Shown one piece after another: positions 8,956 through 17,772 of a stretch of 64,000 bases of DNA. The notes under the pieces are model-generated. The model was given only the letters and a program-made list of their open reading frames with translations. It was not told where the DNA came from and did not search any database. The first letter of the stretch is position 1. Every line of letters begins with the position of its first letter. The translations under genes and the position numbers were made by a program. The stretch lies in assembly GCA_040544425.1 (NCBI GenBank), contig JBEONO010000019.1, positions 1 through 64,000 of the forward strand, read 5' to 3'. The stretch comes from Solimicrobium sp040544425 (GTDB taxonomy: Bacteria > Pseudomonadota > Gammaproteobacteria > Burkholderiales > Burkholderiaceae_D).

Positions 8956-10134
8956 CTATGTCTTCAGGCTCCTGATGATACGCTGGGTCGTAAATGCGGC
9001 TCCGGCCACAAACTTCATCAGCGATCCGAAACTGGGGATCGATATCGCGCCGACAAAGTACAGGCCAGGCACCGAAGATTCAAAGTGTGCCGACAGGCGC
9101 GGGCAATTTTCAATCAGATCAAGCCGGTCGATCAAGTCCGCGTCTAAAAATGACATCCGGCGCACATCATGACGGTGTCCGGTCGCTGCGATGACATGGT
9201 CTGCAACAAGCTGTCGTTGCTTGCCGGCCGCATCTGAAATCGTCAGCTGCACGCGCCTGTCCTGCACTTTGGCCTGCAGAATCTGGTAGCCCAGCAGCTT
9301 CGGAATAACCGTGAAGCGCTTCAGCAGGTCGGCGTCACTGGTGGACCTGGCCAGCTTCTTGCCGACCACAGTTTTAATCCGGTCACTCAGATAGCGTCTA
9401 AGCCAGGGGCCATCCGACCACTGCAGGCTTGCCCAGCCAGTCCCAACAGCCGACAGCGGTGCGCGCACGCGGCGCATCAGCGGACGTTTGACCGAGCGCA
9501 TCGGGAAATGGCTGACCTTGGCGCCCCGTGCGAGCAGTTGAACCCGCGCCAGATTCTGATGCAGCAAGGTGGCCGTTTCAGTGGCAGACGGGCCCGCGCC
9601 GAGCACAATCACGTCCTTGTCTTTAAAGCACGCCATATCCCGGTGGTCGCCGCTGTGCGTGCAATATTCAGGCGGCAAATCTGCCAGCTGCTGCGGCAGA
9701 TTGCGGTGCTCCTCGTGGCCTGTGGCGATCACCACTTTCCGGGATGTAAACGAGCTGCCGTCTGCCATCGTCAGCTCAAATCCTTCGCCAAGCTGAGTGA
9801 TCCTGGACACCCGTGCGCGCTCAAGGGTGGGGACGTGTTGTCGTTCAAAAGCCAGACAGTACGCGGTGAAGGTTTCGAGCGTTACCGGCACATGCAAATC
9901 ATGGTAAGCAATTCCCTGCTCTTTACAAAACCGTTCGAGGGTAAATGCATTGCGCGGCGCACGCAGGTTCGAATAAATTCCTTCCGACTTCAACAGCATG
10001 CCGGTTGGCATATTGTTGATCCAGCTCTCCATGGGGGTGCCAATAATGCGGAAGTTTGATCCGGCCAAATGAGCGGCGATCGACAGGCCGTAGGGCCCGG
10101 CGCCAACTATTGTTATATCTGCACTGAAAGTCAT
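8956..10134 (-). CDS. FAD/NAD(P)-binding monooxygenase-like flavoprotein
   Basis: The N-terminal FAD dinucleotide-binding motif is GAGPYG (residues 11-16) and a second Rossmann motif, GAGPSATETA, sits in mid-protein, where NADPH binds in flavin-containing and N-hydroxylating monooxygenases. The motif ATGHRHD near residue 320 and YFVGAIS near 370 fit this family. No signal peptide is present. It runs convergent to the LysR gene with an 11-bp gap, so the two are probably not co-regulated. Substrate unknown. Confidence 0.82.
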   Translation of the reverse strand: MTFSADITIVGAGPYGLSIAAHLAGSNFRIIGTPMESWINNMPTGMLLKSEGIYSNLRAPRNAFTLERFCKEQGIAYHDLHVPVTLETFTAYCLAFERQHVPTLERARVSRITQLGEGFELTMADGSSFTSRKVVIATGHEEHRNLPQQLADLPPEYCTHSGDHRDMACFKDKDVIVLGAGPSATETATLLHQNLARVQLLARGAKVSHFPMRSVKRPLMRRVRAPLSAVGTGWASLQWSDGPWLRRYLSDRIKTVVGKKLARSTSDADLLKRFTVIPKLLGYQILQAKVQDRRVQLTISDAAGKQRQLVADHVIAATGHRHDVRRMSFLDADLIDRLDLIENCPRLSAHFESSVPGLYFVGAISIPSFGSLMKFVAGAAFTTQRIIRSLKT

Positions 10135-10435
10135 CGCTTGTCCTTGCTGTTCTTTTCGTCCGGGCCAAGAGTAAGGTGAATTGTTCAGTTGCGCAATTTA
10201 TCAGCGCCATCTTCGGTGCAATTTACAACAACTGGGCCGAGGAATAATTTTCCCTGTGGGAGCGCGCGGGCGGGGGTCCAATCCCAGTCCACAGATTCAT
10301 TGACACCCGATCGCCGGAAAGTCACAATCGGCACCGGTTGGCCGACCAGTTCGCCTTATTTGGATTGCCTATATGAAAACAGGAATGACTGAACTTTTTA
10401 ATAACCAATGCTCCGGCATTTTGAAGGGTTGATTG
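10135..10435. other. Intergenic region, 301 bp
   Basis: Divergent promoter region between the flavoprotein and the pilin-like gene. I see no gene, repeat or recognisable operator in it. A short GC-rich stretch (10258-10280) is the only notable composition change. Confidence 0.5.
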
Positions 10436-11125
10436 ATGAACCATGCGCAGACCTTGAAACTCATCCTTGCCGCAGCCATCAGCGTTGCAGCATTCTGTGC
10501 TCACGCCGAACCGGCGGTCATTGACCAACTGATCAGATTCAAGCAAATCACAGAGGGCGTGAACAAGTTTGCGCCGTACAAGGTAGCAGTTTCCGAGTAT
10601 TACCAGCAGAGTGGAAAATTTCCCTCGTCAAACAGCCAGTTGCAGATACCGCCTCCTGAGAAATTTCGTGATGCCATTATCGACAGCCTGAAAATAGAAG
10701 GCGATGGCGTGATCTCGGTCAAGTATGTGAAATTTCCCGATGTTGCCAATGCCTGGATACATCTGGTTCCGGATGTCAGCGCAAACAACTCGATCAACTG
10801 GCATTGTGTGAGCAATATTCCGGATATTGAAAAAACGGCGCCGTACTGTCATTTCCATAACCGTTCGGCTGACTCCGATAATCGAATACTTTTAGAGGCG
10901 AAAGTGCAGCAGATTGCCAAAGCCGATGTCAAGGTTGCGCAGAAAAAAACTACAGGAAAAGAAGTCGATTGCAAGGCGCTGAAACAGAAGATTGACAACA
11001 GCTTACAATCCCGCGGTATCAAGGATTATCAGTTGACTGTTCTGGCCAATTCAGATGCCAGCACTGGCAGAATTGTGGGACGATGTGACCGGGGTGCGAA
11101 CAAGATTGAGTACCTGAAAAAGTAG
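10436..11125 (+). CDS. Exported pilin-like domain fused to DUF1161
   Basis: A Sec signal peptide (about residues 1-24, ending FCAHA) precedes a segment (about 40-145) that resembles the globular part of type IV pilins: KVAVSEYYQQSGKFPSSNSQ at its start and INWHCVS near its end, with a possible C-C pair. The last about 50 residues (VDCKALKQKIDNSLQSRGI ... GRCDRGANKIEYLKK) match the DUF1161 pattern, which normally occurs as a small periplasmic protein. The canonical pilin leader and helix are missing. ATG 10436 is preferred over TTG 10433. Function unknown. Confidence 0.7.
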   Translation: MNHAQTLKLILAAAISVAAFCAHAEPAVIDQLIRFKQITEGVNKFAPYKVAVSEYYQQSGKFPSSNSQLQIPPPEKFRDAIIDSLKIEGDGVISVKYVKFPDVANAWIHLVPDVSANNSINWHCVSNIPDIEKTAPYCHFHNRSADSDNRILLEAKVQQIAKADVKVAQKKTTGKEVDCKALKQKIDNSLQSRGIKDYQLTVLANSDASTGRIVGRCDRGANKIEYLKK

Positions 11126-11218
11126 GCTGGGTTTTTAACCCAGCATCTGTGTTGGGAAGTCTTGAAAAAATATTGTCAACCGTCTACTATGGCCGAGTGA
11201 TTCATTAAGGAGCGACGT

Positions 11219-11449
11219 ATGGAACAACTGAACCGTATCACCCAGCAGCCGGAAGTCATGGGCGGCAAGGCATGCATCCGGGGAATGCGCGTTACTGTCG
11301 GAATGTTGGTTGGACAGATCGGCGCGGGCCACAGCATTGATGAAGTTTTATCTGACTATCCGTATCTGGAACGCGAAGACATTATGCAGGCACTGCGTTA
11401 CGCGTCATGGCGCGCTGAAGAACGCGAGGTCGTGTTGACTCCCGTATGA
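11219..11449 (+). CDS. DUF433 antitoxin
   Basis: A 76-residue DUF433 protein (GGKACIRGMRVTVGMLVGQI, EDIMQALRYASW), a compact helix-turn-helix family that acts as antitoxin next to DUF5615 or PIN-like genes. A strong AAGGAG site precedes ATG 11219. Its stop overlaps the next start as ATGA (11446-11449), so the two are translationally coupled. The pair probably autoregulates its promoter. Confidence 0.85.
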   Translation: MEQLNRITQQPEVMGGKACIRGMRVTVGMLVGQIGAGHSIDEVLSDYPYLEREDIMQALRYASWRAEEREVVLTPV

Positions 11450-11835
11450 AATTGATTATTGATATGAACCTGTCGCCGCGTTGGATAGCGGCTTTGGTCA
11501 ATGCAGGAATTGAAGCGACGCACTGGTCGCTTCTCGGAGCAAGTAACGCATCGGATTTTGAAATCATGACGTTTGCCCAATTGAATGACTATATTGTGTT
11601 AACCCATGATCTTGACTTTGGCGCGATTCTCGCTGCCACCCACGGTGAAAAACCAAGTGTCGTGCAAATTCGTTCTGATGATGTCAGTCCAGATGTAATC
11701 GGCATACCGGTCGTCGCTGCTCTGTTCCAAATGGCTTCAGAGCTAGAAAAAGGCGCACTACTGACTGTTGAACCAAATCGAACCAGGATGCGCCTGCTGC
11801 CGTTGCATTCGAACACAGGGAAGTCAGAGAATTAA
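11446..11835 (+). CDS. DUF5615 PIN-like toxin candidate
   Basis: The protein begins MKLIIDMNLSPRW, with the first conserved Asp of the PIN-like DUF5615/Mut7-C fold, and continues with SDFEIMTFAQ and LTHDLDFGAIL, which supply the other acidic residues. Family members are presumed RNases paired with DUF433. The length of 129 residues is usual and all acidic positions look intact, so it may be active. It converges on the ccdA gene with a 9-bp gap. Confidence 0.82.
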   Translation: MKLIIDMNLSPRWIAALVNAGIEATHWSLLGASNASDFEIMTFAQLNDYIVLTHDLDFGAILAATHGEKPSVVQIRSDDVSPDVIGIPVVAALFQMASELEKGALLTVEPNRTRMRLLPLHSNTGKSEN

Positions 11836-11844
11836 TCTGCCAAA

Positions 11845-12573
11845 TCAAAACTGCGTCGTCAAAGTCGTCAACCATGCCGGCGTAATATTTACCAGCCACG
11901 CCTCCAGGTGCCTGTCCAGACCCGACAGAATCAGCGCAGCGATCAAGATCATGAATCCACCGAAGATCAGCTTGCCGTTCTTCCCGGCCTGCATCAGTCT
12001 GCCGCGCATTTTTTGCATCGCCGAGCGCGACATATATGCCAGGACCACAATCGGCAGCGCAGCGCCCAGACCAAACACTGCCATCAGCAAGCCAACCTGA
12101 AACAGGTCGGTACCCTGGCTGGCAAGCACAATCGCCGCACCCAGAGTCGGGCCGACGCAAGGGCTCCACACCACCCCCAACACCAGGCCGATGACAAATT
12201 GTCCGGACATGCCATCCAGATGCAGGCGGTTGAGCAGACTGTTACCTGCATCGCCAATACCGGAAGTTGCCGTGGCAAAGCGTTGCTGCAATGATGAGGA
12301 CATCAGCACCACGCCGAGCAGCCCCAGGATGATTGCGCCGATCAGTCGAAATACCTCGGTGTCGGTGCCCAGCGCTGCGCCTGCCCAGGCCAGCGTGGTG
12401 CCAATCACTCCGTAGGAGATAGCCAGTCCACCGGCCAACGCCAGAGGTGCATGACGATGGCTGTTGCTGGCCGATCCCAACAAAATGGGAATGATCGGCA
12501 ATACACATGGCGACAGGGTTGACAGCGTACCGGCCAACAGGCCGAAGCCATAAGAAGCGAGTCCAAATGCCAT
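11845..12573 (-). CDS. CcdA/DsbD-type transmembrane thiol reductase
   Basis: Six or so hydrophobic helices with the two conserved cysteines in LSPCVLP (Cys 23) and WSPCVGPT (Cys 139). CcdA proteins move electrons from cytoplasmic thioredoxin across the inner membrane to periplasmic thiol proteins, for cytochrome c maturation or reductive repair. It lies 3 bp downstream of the periplasmic thioredoxin-like gene on the same strand, a natural partner, so the two form a small reductant-export operon. Confidence 0.87.
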   Translation of the reverse strand: MAFGLASYGFGLLAGTLSTLSPCVLPIIPILLGSASNSHRHAPLALAGGLAISYGVIGTTLAWAGAALGTDTEVFRLIGAIILGLLGVVLMSSSLQQRFATATSGIGDAGNSLLNRLHLDGMSGQFVIGLVLGVVWSPCVGPTLGAAIVLASQGTDLFQVGLLMAVFGLGAALPIVVLAYMSRSAMQKMRGRLMQAGKNGKLIFGGFMILIAALILSGLDRHLEAWLVNITPAWLTTLTTQF

Positions 12574-12576
12574 GAT

Positions 12577-12963
12577 TTAATTCACCGTCTTTTTGATCAG
12601 CGCTTCAATCCCGGCGCGGGTCGTGTCACCGATCGAACGATCGACTTCCTTGGCGGCTTTATAGGCAATCAAGGTACTTTGTTTATTGACATGAAATTTT
12701 TTCAGTAAAGCCTGATCGCCATCAAAGTCGACCACCAGAGTCGTGACATTATTGTAAGCAGGCTGCTTCATCAATTCTTCAATGATCGGCTTTTGAGCGC
12801 GGCAGGTCGGGCACCAGTCGGCATGAACCGAAATGAGTACCGGTTTGCCTGCCGCGTTCAAGGCGTCAAACTGCGCCTGGTTGTAGGGCTTGATCTCACC
12901 GGCCAGCGCGAATGAAAAACACAGGGAGAGGAGGGTGAGCATTGCTGTTTTAATCAGGTTCAT
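12577..12963 (-). CDS. Periplasmic thioredoxin-family protein
   Basis: A signal peptide (about residues 1-21, ending FALAGE) precedes a thioredoxin fold with the active site WCPTC (Cys 51, 54) and the cis-Pro region around NKQSTLIAYK. At 128 residues it is a minimal exported thioredoxin. It is the first gene of the pair with the CcdA-like protein, which probably keeps it reduced. Its upstream region contains the 12-bp tandem repeat. Confidence 0.87.
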   Translation of the reverse strand: MNLIKTAMLTLLSLCFSFALAGEIKPYNQAQFDALNAAGKPVLISVHADWCPTCRAQKPIIEELMKQPAYNNVTTLVVDFDGDQALLKKFHVNKQSTLIAYKAAKEVDRSIGDTTRAGIEALIKKTVN

Positions 12964-12985
12964 GTTGGCATTCCTTTATGTAAAA

Positions 12986-13033
12986 GTTGAAAAAAGCGTT
13001 GAAAAAAGCGTTGAAAAAAGCGTTGAAAAAAGT
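12986..13033. repeat. Four tandem 12-bp repeats (gttgaaaaaagc)
   Basis: Four head-to-tail copies of gttgaaaaaagc at 12986, 12998, 13010 and 13022; the last ends in t instead of c. They lie 23-70 bp upstream of the thioredoxin-family start on the minus strand, within its promoter or leader. The A-runs are phased at 12 bp, close to the helical repeat, so they could bend DNA. Copy number may vary by slippage. Confidence 0.9.
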
Positions 13034-13113
13034 TCGGGTTAATCTTTAGTCGGGGCCAGGCTTCCATCCTTACAAAAAAGATTCAACACCGCAAACACCA
13101 CCAGGGAAGTTCA

Positions 13114-13842
13114 ATGACCTACAAATTATTTTATTGGCCAGGCATACAGGGCCGGGGCGAGTTTATCCGGCTGGCGCTGGAAGAGGGCGGCGCACAATAC
13201 ATCGATGTGGCGCGCCGTGCCGAGAGCAGTGGCATGGGGGTTGCTGCGCTGCTGGCGATGATGGACGGCGACAGCGCCGGGCGGCCACCATTTGCACCGC
13301 CGTTTTTGCAGTCCGGTGAGCTGGTCATCGCCCAGACCGCGAATATCCTGCAGTACCTCGGTCCGCGCCTGGGACTGGTCAGCGCAGAGCTGGCCACCCA
13401 GATCTGGACCAATCAATTGCAGTTGACGGTCACCGATCTGGTCGCCGAAGTGCACGATACCCACCACCCGATTGCGGGCAGCCTGTACTACAAGGATCAA
13501 AAGCCGGAGGCAAAGCGCCGTACTGCCGACTTTATCCACACGCGCATCCCGAAGTTTCTGGGCTATTTCGAGCGCATCCTGGGCTGCAATCAGTCCGGCA
13601 ACCAGTTCATGGTCGGCGCGCAGTTGTCGTATGTGGATCTGTCGATGTTTCAGATTGTTGAAGGTCTGTCTTACGCCTTTCCGAAAGCGATGAACAGGCT
13701 GGCGCCGGACATCCCGCAGCTGTTGGCCTTGCGCGACCTGGTGGCGCAACGCCCGCGCATCAAACGCTATCTGAAATCAGCGCGGCGACTGCCATTCAAT
13801 ACCGATGGCATCTTCCGGCACTATCGCGAGCTGAACTTATGA
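13114..13842 (+). CDS. Glutathione S-transferase family protein
   Basis: An N-terminal thioredoxin-like domain (YKLFYWPGIQGRGEFIRLAL, then AQTANILQYLG, the glutathione gamma-glutamyl site) and an all-helical C-terminal domain. A GGGA-type ribosome site precedes the start. Substrate unknown. The stop codon ends at 13842 and the stop of the convergent GGDEF-EAL gene begins at 13843, so the genes abut with no intergenic base and no separate terminator. Confidence 0.87.
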   Translation: MTYKLFYWPGIQGRGEFIRLALEEGGAQYIDVARRAESSGMGVAALLAMMDGDSAGRPPFAPPFLQSGELVIAQTANILQYLGPRLGLVSAELATQIWTNQLQLTVTDLVAEVHDTHHPIAGSLYYKDQKPEAKRRTADFIHTRIPKFLGYFERILGCNQSGNQFMVGAQLSYVDLSMFQIVEGLSYAFPKAMNRLAPDIPQLLALRDLVAQRPRIKRYLKSARRLPFNTDGIFRHYRELNL

Positions 13843-16833
13843 TCACCGGTACTGCGCCAGAAACTGCTCAAAATCCGGCAGCGCCAGCGGTTTGCTGAAC
13901 AGGAAGCCTTGATATTCATGGCAACCGTGCTCAAACAAAAACTGACGCTGCTCAATCGTTTCCACGCCCTCGGCAATCACCGACAGGCCAAGGCTTTTGC
14001 CCAGCGAAATGATTGATTGCGCGATCACCGCGTCGTCGGGATCAGTCAGCACATCGCGAACAAACGAGCGGTCGATTTTGAGTTGATCGAGCGGCAGACG
14101 TTTCAGGTAGGACAGCGACGAATAGCCGGTGCCGAAATCGTCCAGCGCAAATTGAATGCCATGTGATTTGAGCGCCGTCATTTTGCCGATCACATCATCG
14201 ACATTGTCGAGCAACATAGTCTCGGTCAGCTCCAATTTGAGCTTGCGCGGATTTGCACCGGTTGCGTCGATGATCTGCAAGACCTGTTCAACAAAATCGG
14301 CCTGCTTGAACTGGCGCGAGCTGACGTTGACCGCGATCGTGATGTCGCTGGCAATGGCGTGATCGACCCACGCCACCAGCTGCGTGCAGGCCTGTTTCAG
14401 CACCCATGCACCCAGATGCAGAATCAGGCCAGTCTCTTCGGCCAGTCCGATGAAATCGGCCGGACTGACCAGACCGCGGCGCGGATGCTGCCAGCGCACC
14501 AGACTTTCGACACCAAACAATTTTCCCTGGGCATCGATCTGTGGCTGATAGTGCAGTAAAAACTGCTGTTCCAAAATGCCTTTTCTGATTTCACTTTCCA
14601 GACCGGCGCGCCTGGTTGCAGCGGCCTGCATTTCCACATCAAAAAAGCGCAAGGTATTGCGGCCTGCCAGTTTGGCCTGATACATGGCCAGGTCCGCCTG
14701 TTTTAATAATTCATCGACCGCGACCGTGTGAATGCCAAACATGGTGATGCCAATACTGCCGGTGGTGTGATATTCCTTTTGGCCCAGCAGGTAGGTCTGA
14801 TTGATGGCCAGCAAAACCTTGCTGCCCAGCGCCTTGGCATGCGCCAGTGCCTCGTCAAGTTGCGCCGGCAGACCTTCGAGAATGATCACGAATTCATCCC
14901 CGCCCAGGCGCGCTACGGTATCGGAATCACGCACGCAGCTGGTCAGGATAGGCGCGACCTGCTGCAATAACTGGTCGCCCATTTCGTGACCACTGGTATC
15001 GTTGATCGATTTGAAATTATCCAGATCAATAAACAGCACTGCGCCCATGCCATGTACCCGGTGCGCCGATTTGAGTGCCTGTTGCAACCGCTCGTAGAGC
15101 AGGCGGCGATTGGGCAGTCTGGTGAGTACATCGTAAAACGCCAGATGGCGGATTTCATCCTCGGAGGCTTTGCGGTTGGTGATATCGGTAATAGTGCCGA
15201 CAAAGCCGTTGACCTTGCCGTTCTCGTCCCGGGTTGCCACTGCCTGACCCAATACCCACCGAATCTTGCCGCCGGGTTGCTGCATGCGGAATTCAAGATT
15301 GAAGGGGCGTCGCTCCAGAAAGGACATGTTTTTTTCAGATTCGGCCAGCATTAAATCATCCCGATGAATACCGATATTCCAGTTTTTTCCCAGGGCCTGC
15401 TCGCCAGGAATTCCGGTGATATCTGACCAGCACTGATTCACAAACACCAGTTTGCGATTGGCATCGGTGCGGATGATGGCGACTGGATTGACGACTGCCA
15501 GGGTCTGGAAAAAATTTTCGCTCGACTGCAATTCCTGTTTGGTCTGATGGTGGGTGGTGATATCGCGGGCAATCCCCAGCACCCCGATCAAGTCGCCCTT
15601 CGAATCAATCACCGGGGTCTTGATGGTTTCGACCAGACACTTCGACTGATCGCTGGCAAACGTAATCCATTCCTCGTTGACCGTTGGTGCGCCAGCCTGC
15701 ATGGCTTTCTGATCGTTTCTCCTGAACGAATCGGCCAGCTCCCGGTCGACAAAATCGTAATCGGTTTTGCCGATAATATCGGCTTCCTTCTTGCCGAAAA
15801 ATTGTTCGAACCGGGGATTGCAGGACAGATACACTCCATCCTTGTCTTTCAGCCAGATCATATCTGGAATGGTTTTGACCAGGGTACGCAACTGGCTGCG
15901 CTCGGTGTAGAGCTGTTCGGTGCGTTGACGTACGAGACGGCGCAGGGTCAACCCCCACAGCGACAGCAGGCCGGCCAGCGCAGCGATGCCCGACAGGGCA
16001 TATACCAGGTAACGGCTGTACGGGTACAGGTTGAGCGGTGTCCCCATCCATTTTTCATCAATGGCTTTGAGTTCCTCCGCGCTCATGGCGGAAAAGCCGC
16101 GCTGCAAGAGACTCATTGTCCTGGTATCGCCCTTATGCACGGCGCGATGAAACGCGCCTTCATACAATTTGAACGCCTTGTTGAATTTGACCTCGGCGTT
16201 GTTCCGATAAAGCAGGTAATTGGCCGGTGGCTCATCCAGACAGAACACTTTGGCCCCACCCTCGGTAGCCCCCTTGATCAGGGTTTCATAATTGGGGTAA
16301 GTCTCCAGCGTGTTGATCCCGGCCTCCTGCAACTTTCCGATACAGGAATCGCCTTCCTTGACCGCGACCAGAAATCCCTTCAAGGTATTCAGATCGCTGA
16401 TGCCGCCGATCCCAAGGTGCACATAGATCGAGACCGGGATATCGACGTAGGAGGGCATGAAATCCAGGGTTTTTTCGCGCTCCCTGGTCTGAAATATGGT
16501 ATCGATCACATCGACCCGGCCGGCATCCATGTTTTGCCTGGCCAGATTCCAGTCAGTGGCGACCAGTTCAACCGACACCCCGGTTTTGGTTGCCCATAAT
16601 TTCCAGACATCGACCAGGTAGCCGGTCAGCGCACCGTTCGAATCCCGGAAGATATACGGTGGATAGTCGTCATCCATCGCAACTCTTAATTTTGCTGGGG
16701 TCTGGTCGGCAGCCGGAACCTGAGACGGGGCCAGCCCCAAAGCGAGCGCCAGACAGCCTAGGCCTGACCACCGGCGCAGCATTGAAAGCAGGTTAAACGA
16801 ATGCAGGGTTGAATTTATTGTCAATTTAGACAC
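13843..16833 (-). CDS. Diguanylate cyclase/phosphodiesterase with periplasmic ligand-binding, PAS, GGDEF and EAL domains
   Basis: Order: signal peptide (to about 42, PAADQ), SBP_bac_3-type periplasmic binding domain (about 48-270), one membrane helix (about 275-297), two PAS domains (about 325-570), GGDEF (intact RLGGDEFV) and EAL (the first motif is ESLVRW; DDFGTGYSS and ELTE are intact). It should sense a small solute such as an amino acid and set cyclic di-GMP. Both catalytic signatures look usable, although Ala is Ser in the EAL motif. The start is a GTG with GGAG ten bases upstream; ATG 16782 is an alternative. Confidence 0.88.
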   Translation of the reverse strand: MSKLTINSTLHSFNLLSMLRRWSGLGCLALALGLAPSQVPAADQTPAKLRVAMDDDYPPYIFRDSNGALTGYLVDVWKLWATKTGVSVELVATDWNLARQNMDAGRVDVIDTIFQTREREKTLDFMPSYVDIPVSIYVHLGIGGISDLNTLKGFLVAVKEGDSCIGKLQEAGINTLETYPNYETLIKGATEGGAKVFCLDEPPANYLLYRNNAEVKFNKAFKLYEGAFHRAVHKGDTRTMSLLQRGFSAMSAEELKAIDEKWMGTPLNLYPYSRYLVYALSGIAALAGLLSLWGLTLRRLVRQRTEQLYTERSQLRTLVKTIPDMIWLKDKDGVYLSCNPRFEQFFGKKEADIIGKTDYDFVDRELADSFRRNDQKAMQAGAPTVNEEWITFASDQSKCLVETIKTPVIDSKGDLIGVLGIARDITTHHQTKQELQSSENFFQTLAVVNPVAIIRTDANRKLVFVNQCWSDITGIPGEQALGKNWNIGIHRDDLMLAESEKNMSFLERRPFNLEFRMQQPGGKIRWVLGQAVATRDENGKVNGFVGTITDITNRKASEDEIRHLAFYDVLTRLPNRRLLYERLQQALKSAHRVHGMGAVLFIDLDNFKSINDTSGHEMGDQLLQQVAPILTSCVRDSDTVARLGGDEFVIILEGLPAQLDEALAHAKALGSKVLLAINQTYLLGQKEYHTTGSIGITMFGIHTVAVDELLKQADLAMYQAKLAGRNTLRFFDVEMQAAATRRAGLESEIRKGILEQQFLLHYQPQIDAQGKLFGVESLVRWQHPRRGLVSPADFIGLAEETGLILHLGAWVLKQACTQLVAWVDHAIASDITIAVNVSSRQFKQADFVEQVLQIIDATGANPRKLKLELTETMLLDNVDDVIGKMTALKSHGIQFALDDFGTGYSSLSYLKRLPLDQLKIDRSFVRDVLTDPDDAVIAQSIISLGKSLGLSVIAEGVETIEQRQFLFEHGCHEYQGFLFSKPLALPDFEQFLAQYR

Positions 16834-16876
16834 CGTACTGATACTCCAGAATTATTTCATTTTTTATGCCCCCCCC

Positions 16877-17061
16877 GTCGTTCCCGCGGCTTTAGGCTGA
16901 AAAGCCTTTGGACGCTAAGGAAACTTCCCTTGCAAGGGAAGTTCGTTCCGCAGGCGCACTGCATGCAGTGCGCAACCCCTGCTACACCGGGAACCCAGTG
17001 GCGTACGCTCTGACTCGCAACCAAACGACGCTAGGTTCCCGCCTAAAGCCGCGGGAACGAC
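16877..17061. repeat. Palindromic dispersed element, copy 1 (long form)
   Basis: Perfect 21-bp inverted repeats, 16877-16897 (starting gtcgttcccgcggc) and 17041-17061, bound a 185-bp segment. Inside are two further near-perfect palindromes (aacttcccttgcaagggaag plus tt, and gcgcactgcatgcagtgcgc) and a GGGAACC/GGTTCCC pair. It lies between the divergent GGDEF-EAL and carboxypeptidase-like-domain genes. Its arms match copy 2 at 46059-46153 except for one base per arm, so it is a repeated, probably mobile or hairpin-forming element. No transposase is present. Confidence 0.85.
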
Positions 17062-17130
17062 GGGGTCGCCTAGACGGGGTCGCCTAGACGGGGTCGCCGA
17101 GACGGGGTCGCCTAGACGGGGTCGCCTGGA
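17061..17130. repeat. Five 14-bp tandem repeats beside copy 1
   Basis: Five copies of cggggtcgcc[t/g][a/g]ga follow the right arm directly at 17061, 17075, 17089, 17103 and 17117, ending in cggcg. The same unit flanks copy 2, so the array belongs to the element. Together with the palindrome it fills most of the 492-bp space between the adjoining genes. Confidence 0.9.
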
Positions 17131-17325
17131 CGGCGAAACCATATCGCTAAACACCTGGCACTCTCGTTCAAATTAGCCCAATTTTTGTATACCTACAAGA
17201 ATCTTTGGATTGTTGATATGGATCAAACAATAAAATGTCTTGGACCGCATAGTCACAAGGTGCCTGTTAGTATCAGACAGTATCAGAGCCGATGCGTCAG
17301 ATTCCTTTTCCCTGAGAGGCCAGCC

Positions 17326-17733
17326 GTGAAATTTGTGTGCATTTTTTTATTTACTATTCTGTGCGCCGCCTTGTCCTGTGCCAGTTTCGCAGAGCCGATT
17401 GGCCTGACCCGCCACAGCCAGAACGGGGTGGTGTATGTCAGCGGCGGCGTTGGCGAAGACCAGCAACGGGCGCTGCAGATTATGCGATCGGATTTCAATC
17501 TGCAACTGATTTTTGCCGCGAAAGGATCCGGCGAATATCTTGCCGATGTCAGCATCCACATCCAAAGCAGGGCGGGGATCAACTTTGTTGACACGATGTC
17601 CGAAGGACCGATTTTTTTAGCGAAGCTGCCGCCGGGGGAATACCAGATCACCGCCCAACATGGCCAGAGCGTGCAGATGAAAATCATCACTGTCGACAGC
17701 AACGGCATCAAAGAATTGAATTACTACTGGTGA
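17326..17733 (+). CDS. Exported protein with carboxypeptidase-regulatory-like fold
   Basis: The GTG at 17326 has GAGG six bases upstream and opens a clean signal peptide (KFVCIFLFTILCAALSC, cleavage near SFAEP). An ATG at 17185 is in frame, but it would place about 47 non-signal residues in front. The mature part of about 110 residues is beta-rich (VSIHIQSRAGINF, LPPGEYQITAQHGQSVQMK), the pattern of a carboxypeptidase regulatory-like or transthyretin-like domain. Role unknown. It lies 39 bp upstream of cbpA but is probably a separate gene. Confidence 0.65.
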   Translation: MKFVCIFLFTILCAALSCASFAEPIGLTRHSQNGVVYVSGGVGEDQQRALQIMRSDFNLQLIFAAKGSGEYLADVSIHIQSRAGINFVDTMSEGPIFLAKLPPGEYQITAQHGQSVQMKIITVDSNGIKELNYYW

Positions 17734-17772
17734 GACCAGCTCTGAAGTTGGATTACGATAAAGGCGATTGTT

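Noticed and set aside
12986..13033. Tandem repeats considered as a CRISPR array
   Set aside because: Units are 12 bp and abut with no spacers; no cas genes.
15547..16599. 350-codon open frame antisense to the GGDEF-EAL gene
   Set aside because: The opposite strand carries complete sensor and PAS domains; the antisense product has no recognisable motif.
17061..17130. 14-bp array considered as a CRISPR or iteron origin
   Set aside because: No spacers, no replication gene nearby; it repeats beside a palindrome at two sites.
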